Origin: Basidiobolus meristosporus CBS 931.73
Taxonomy: Eukaryota > Basidiobolomycota > Basidiobolomycetes > Basidiobolales > Basidiobolaceae
Reading direction: 5' to 3'
Length of the DNA stretch: 32,170 nucleotides
NCBI GenBank assembly: GCA_002104905.1
Contig: MCFE01000833.1
Coordinates: 1 to 32,170, forward strand
Below the pieces are notes generated by a model, which did no database searches, was not told the origin of the DNA, and saw only the letters and a program-made list of their open reading frames with translations. Both the position numbers and the translations under genes were made by a program. The stretch's first letter is position 1; the number at the start of each line of letters is the position of its first letter. Shown here piece after piece: positions 27,294 through 32,170 of the stretch.

Positions 27294-30200
27294 CTAAATG
27301 TTCATACTGACTAGTCCTAATTTTGACCTAAGATATTCAAACTTATCTCTAGCTAATGGTTTGGTAAATATGTCTGCAAACATTTCATCTGTAGGACAGT
27401 AAACTAAGCTAACTAAGTTATTCTCTATAGCTTCTCATATGAAATGATGTCTAATACCTATGTGCTTGGTTCTAGCATGAAAAGTTGGATTTCTACCTAA
27501 TTGTATACATCCTTGATTATCTTGAAATAAAGTAATAGGCGTTTTTTGACATAGGCCTAAATCTGTAAAGAGCTTTCTTAACCACATTGCTTCTTTTGTA
27601 GTTTCACAGGCTGCCATATACTCTGCCTCTGTAGTAGAAAGTGCTACGGTTGGTTGCTTTCTTGAATTCCATGAAATTGCTCCTTTACAGTAAAGAAAGG
27701 TGTATCCTGTGGTGGATCTTCTGTCTTCCAAATTTTGTCCCCAATCTGCATCAGAGTATCCCACAAGATCTTGTTCTGAGTCCTTATAAGTGTATCTTAA
27801 GCAAATATCAGCAGTTCCTTTTAGGTATCTAAAAATCCGCTTAACTGCTGCAATATGATCAGATCTATAAATCTGATTATGTTGGTTGACAACTCCCACT
27901 GAATATGAGATATCTTGACGTGTTCCAAGCATGATATACATCAGACTGCCGACCATAGATTGATAAGGAAAGTCAGGGCTTTCAGATGGCACCAAGCTCT
28001 CTTGATTTGGTTGAGTTTTGACCAAGTTAAGGTTTGTCTCCATTGGGGTAGCTGCCGGTTTACAGTCTTCCATTTGGTACTTCTTTAGTATATCTTGAAT
28101 ATACTTGGATTGGCTTAGGGTGATAGTCTGGGTACTTCTGTCTATGGAGAACTTAATCCCTAAGTAGTAACTAAGTTCTCCTAAATCAGACATCTTGAAC
28201 TCCTTAGATAGGCTGGATTTAGTTTCTTCCAATGTTTCTAGGTTATTGGCGGCTATAATAAGATCATCCACATATAGAGCTAATAGAACTGGATTTGCTC
28301 TATCTGGCTTATAGTGTATACTATAGTCAGCATTACTCCTTTTGAAACTCAAAGATTCCAAATAAGAATCTATCTTGCAATTCCAGGCTCTTGGTGATTG
28401 TTTGAGACCATGTAGTGACTTTTTAAGCTTGCAGACCAAATAGGGGTTATCATGGTCAGCAAACCCATCAGGCTGGTCCATATACACGTCCTCATCAAGT
28501 TCTCCATTCAAAAATGCAGTTTTTACATCCATTTGATGAATAAAAAACCTATATTTGGCGGCAATAGCCAATATTAATCTGATGGATATTAAACTTGGCT
28601 ACCGGTGCAAAGGTCTCAGTGTAGTCAAGTCCTTTTGTTTGAGAGTATCCTTTGGCTACAAGTCTTGCTTTGAATCTTTCAATTGTACCATCAGCCTTGT
28701 ATTTTGTCTTGAAGACCCATCTGCATCCAATTGATTTTTGGTTGATTGGTAATTTGACTAAGTCCCAAGTTTGATTTTCCATCAGGGCCTGATATTCCTC
28801 AGTCATTGCAGATCTCCAAAACTTTGTCTGAGGGCTATATAGGGCCTCTTTTACAGTCTGGGGTTCATCAATATGGACTGAATAGGCACAGGCTAAGTTT
28901 GTACCCTCATTGATATAGTAATTTGGGCTATTTCTTGTCCGATTGGATCTCTGGGCATTTGATACTGGAATATTCACTTCTGGGATATTCCTGGGCACAG
29001 ATTCTGGCTGAACCACGGTTGTAGAGTCCTCTGGAGTGAAAAAATTTTCATTGTTTTGTTCTGATTCAATCCTGACAATTGGTGGACTTGAGATCAAGTT
29101 TTTGTCATCATCTGATATCATTTTTTGTGAATATTTTGAATTTTCATCAAACAACACATCCCTGGACTTGATAAGCTTCTTTGCTTTGGTATTGTAGAGT
29201 CTGTATGCCTTACTCTCATTGCAGTAGCCCAAAAATATGCATTTTACACTTTTTGGCTCAAATTTTGACTGATTTCCGGCCAGTTTTTTGGCATATGCTG
29301 TACACCCAAATATTCTTAGATGTTCTGCACTTGGTCTATATCCATACTATGCTTCAAATGGAGTAGAATCACGAAGTATTCTGTTATAACTCCTATCTTT
29401 AAGATATACAGCAGTGGCAACTGATTCTGCACAAAAATCATAGGATAATTTTTGATCATGGATCATAGATCTTGCCATATCAATTATTAATCTGTTTGCT
29501 TGTTCTGCTACTCCATTTTGCTGTGAGGAGTATGGTACAGTAGTCTCTTGCTTTATCCCATGAATTTTGCTGAAGTGGATGAAGAGTTTTGAGGTATATT
29601 CTCCACCATTGTCAGAGCGTATTTTCTTGATTTTTTCACCAGTTTCTCTCTCCACCATGACTTTAAACTCCCTGAGCTTAGACAGAGCTTCTTCCTTTCT
29701 CTCCATGAAGTAGACCCATGTGTATCTTGTATAATCATCAATAAAAGTGATTAAATACTTCATCCCGCCTAAGGATAAATTTTGCATAGGTCCACACAGA
29801 TCTGAATGAATTAGATCTAATTTTTTCTTAGTTTTGATTAACCCAGAGCTCTTGAACGGTTGTCTGGCTTGTTTCCCATATATGCAGGCTTCACAGTGCT
29901 CCAAATTAGCTGGGGGAGCAATTTTCACTCCAGAAATTAGCTGATCTTTGATCATTTTACGCAAATAATCAAAATTGATGTGTCCAAATCTCCTGTGCCA
30001 AAGCATTGGTGTTTCTTCATTCAAGTTACTTATATTGGCTTCCAGATATGATGGAATATAAGTCAACTTGTATGGATTCTGATCTCTGATGCTTGAAGCA
30101 ATATGAGCACCATTTTGATCAGTGATCCTGCATCCAGAATTGTCAAAACTGAAACTGAGTCCTTCTGCTGTGGCCTTGCTTACAGAGAGTAGGTTCTTGG

Positions 30201-31265
30201 CTATTTCTGGTACATAGAGTACTTCTTTAAAGGTCAGTGTATGGCTTCCTTCACTGCGTCTAAGGTTTACTTGGATAGTTCCTTCTCCCACTGCATCAAG
30301 TTTTCTATCGTCACCCATGAAAACCTTCTTAATTGGAATTTCTTGATATTGGGTAAAAAGTTCTTTTTGGTGTGTAAAGTGTTGAGAAGCTCCAGAGTCA
30401 ATATACCACGTCTGAGAATCCTTGTTTGTGGTCATATTTAGTGCAGATATGAATAGTCTATCCTCAGTTGTTGCAGCATTTCCATATTCAGGCTTCTTTT
30501 GCTGATAATCTCTCTTTTTGAAACACCGGTCTGATGTGTGTCCTTTCCTTTTGCAGTAGTTGCAAAATAGGTTGCTGTTGCCTTTGTAGGGTCTTGGGTA
30601 CCTCCTTTGTTGGTTATCATTGCTTATTAAAGCATTTTCTTCTTCCTTCTTATTGGCGCTTGATTTTCTTAATTCTTCATCCAGGAGCCTTCCATATACG
30701 TAATTTAAGGTCAAATCTTCAGTTCTGGACTCTAGGGCTGATACAAGGCCCTGAAACTTGTCTGTCAGGCTATTCAGGATGGTAACTATCACATCCTCAT
30801 CAGTAGTTGGTACGCCCACAGATTCCATCTCATCTACCAGCAGGGTAATTCTGTTAATTAGATTTTTCATTTCATCTCCTGGCAGCATCTTTGTAGTAAA
30901 GAATTTTCTTCTCAGATACATTTTCTTGGCAGCTGAACATGACTGGTAGGTGTCTTCTAATGCCTTCCAGGCATTCTTTGCTGTTTTTGCTCTTGAGCAT
31001 TGAATTGCAATTTGTCCTTGACATTAAGGCAAATGCAGTTAAAGGCACTTTGTTCTTTCTTCTGGTACTTTAAGGCTTCCTCTCCCACGTTTTTAGGCAG
31101 GCATTCTTCTCCCATGACAATATCCCAAAGGCCTCTTTCTTGTAGCAGCATCTTCATCTTCACCTTCCACACTTGGTAGTTAGATCCATCCAACTTTTCA
31201 GCAGAGGGAAAAGTTCCAGTAATAGGAGTAGTAGACATTGTAGAGAGTGATAGCTTGGGGCTCAT
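27294..31265 (-). pseudogene. gag-pol: Gag-Pol polyprotein of copy C
   Basis: About 1320 codons in the single-ORF copia layout. The ATG at 31265 lies in the primer site. Order on the minus strand: Gag with zinc knuckle CNYCKRKGHTSDRC, protease WYIDSGASQHFT, pre-integrase HRRFGHINFDYL, integrase HSDLCGP / RSDNGGEY / NGVAEQ, RT with MDVKTAFLNG and YVDDLIIA, RNase H with YSDADWG, TTEAEYMA and FQDNQGC, and HHFI near the end. Gag and Pol are in one frame here: the Glu and Gln codons that are TAA in A and B are intact. Breaks: a 1-bp deletion near 31015 in gag, TGG to TAG at 29347-29349 in the integrase C-terminal region, a 1-bp insertion near 28590 in RT, and TGA at 27435-27437, followed by 46 more in-frame codons to TAG at 27294. 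Confidence 0.93.
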
Positions 31266-31269
31266 AACC

Positions 31270-31617
31270 TGTTGTAAGAGTCTTGGAGATATTGGAAGTG
31301 ATTGGGAGAACAAGTAGATTATGTGGTTTTCACTTAATGATTTATTGAATGTAAAAGTAGTATTTATACTTTACATGGTCTTGGCATAGCAAACACGTAG
31401 AATGGGCTAAGGAAGGTCCCAAGAGCATGTGTGCAAAGTTTGGGGCTGTTTGGACAACTTTGAGAATTTTCATGTTCTGGGTACCTGGTATTTTGGTGAA
31501 AATATTCTAAGTAAATCCCAACAAGGAATTTGGTCAGTATTCTCTAGAATATGAAGGTAATGATCTAAGTGACTAAGTTAGGTGAATATTTAGGTGGAAA
31601 TACAAATTTTTACAACA
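31270..31617 (-). repeat. 5' LTR of copy C
   Basis: 348 bp with the TTAGCCCATTCTACGTG and GCTATGCC variants, the same subtype as the 3' LTR of copy B. TATA element AAGTATAAATACT near 31358-31368 (minus). Confidence 0.93.
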
Positions 31618-31706
31618 GAACAGACAGGCCTCAGGGCCATGTATCCACCCCCAAGTCCAGCACTGAAGACCTGACCTCAAGGTATGTATATGAAAGGCTC
31701 CTGGAT
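31618..31706 (+). pseudogene. gag: gag of relic D, continuation
   Basis: After the duplicated GAACA the sequence GACAGGCCTCAGGGCC... to AAAGGCTCCTGGAT matches the Gag region of copies A-C that follows directly on the part ending at 26933. Similarity stops at about 31706. Confidence 0.85.
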
Positions 31707-32170
31707 CTCTACAAAATGTAACTTGGCTCTACAGGTGGATCCAATTCAGATCAGCCATTGGATCCTGTTATGAGGTCATTATAATGCCAGCAGGAGGGAA
31801 ATATAGAAGCTCTTACTATCTCAAAGCAGGATTATGGTGGTGTATTGCTGATTTTGCTACTAACTAGGTTAATAAGCTTGATGGTGTTTAAGTGGTCCTT
31901 TTGTGGGACTTGCATGGCAATCTAACGGCCTTATTGCAGTCTGCACTAACTTAAGCAGACCCAGCCTGCTAATATATGCAAATGCCATATATGAAAAGAA
32001 ACTTGGCAGTGCTTTGATGTCCTCAATATAGACTTCTGTGTGCATTAAAACAGCAGTGCTGCTGCCCTCAGTTAGTTGTGTAGAATGATACCCTGCCCAC
32101 TATACCAAATGGTATTTCTGTTTGCTACCTCCCCTTTCACAGTTCTTATACTCCATTGTGGAATCATCCC
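31707..32170. other. right edge, no gene recognised
   Basis: AT-rich sequence without recognisable frames, LTR or RNA motifs. It may be flanking DNA or more decayed transposon. Confidence 0.45.

Larger units (their letters stand above)
26934..31617 (-). mobile_element. copia element C, full length, GAACA duplication
   Basis: 4684 bp, two LTRs, complete internal region, and a perfect 5-bp target duplication GAACA (26929-26933 and 31618-31622). Relic D gag continues on both sides, which proves a simple insertion. It is the most complete copy in the window, yet its coding region is broken. Confidence 0.95.

Noticed and set aside
16925-31265. Stop-codon reassignment as an explanation for in-frame stops in the copia copies
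   Set aside because: Stops replace Glu, Gln, Lys and Trp codons in different copies and TAA, TAG and TGA are all involved, while host genes end normally at these codons.

Overview
The window looks like nuclear DNA of a fungus, probably an early-diverging lineage. Reasons: short GT-AG introns of 68-69 bp, mostly intron-poor compact genes with TATA boxes about 35-115 bp before the ATG and AATAAA signals close after the stop, a KRE9/KNH-type secreted protein, a fungal-type Ccc2 copper ATPase, a eukaryotic U6 snRNA and a fungal-style Ty1/copia retrotransposon family. I cannot name the species; Zoopagomycota or Mucoromycota is only a guess.

Left part (1 to about 14.9 kb) is genic. In order: a very decayed LTR fragment (257-455); a small secreted KNH-like protein (505-984, minus); a DUF3291 protein of bacterial-looking type (1495-1956, minus); the U6 spliceosomal snRNA gene (3146-3264, minus) with a TATA box; a three-exon gene for a mitochondrial-type helical repeat protein (3920-5400, minus), whose two 5' exons lie upstream of the long open frame; a 1197-residue copper P-type ATPase with four N-terminal metal-binding domains, three of them near copies (6779-10372, plus); two decayed coding-like stretches (about 10.42-10.86 and 11.58-12.13 kb); a small orphan gene (12505-12774, plus); and a secreted CAP/SCP protein (13261-13734, plus). 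The genes do not form an evident pathway. Between 14.10 and 14.32 kb lies an anonymous stretch unusually dense in inverted repeats, a candidate structured RNA.

Right part (about 14.97-31.7 kb) is an AT-rich nest of one copia family. Its LTRs (about 340-350 bp, TGTTGTAA...TTACAACA) are followed by a primer-binding site that matches the anticodon half of initiator tRNA-Met, as in Drosophila copia. Copy A (plus) is truncated in pol and abuts copy B (plus). B is itself broken by a 734-bp foldback element (344-bp arms, TAT duplication) and by a 1.24-kb anonymous TG...CA insertion holding an AAAGGGG repeat array. A solo LTR with GTTTT duplication sits inside an older LTR. Copy C (minus, 26934-31617, GAACA duplication) is inserted into the gag of an older relic D, which shows a pol-LTR-gag tandem arrangement. 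Every copy carries stops and/or frameshifts, so none looks able to encode a complete polyprotein.

Calls rest on reading motifs and aligning copies by eye; no database search was possible.
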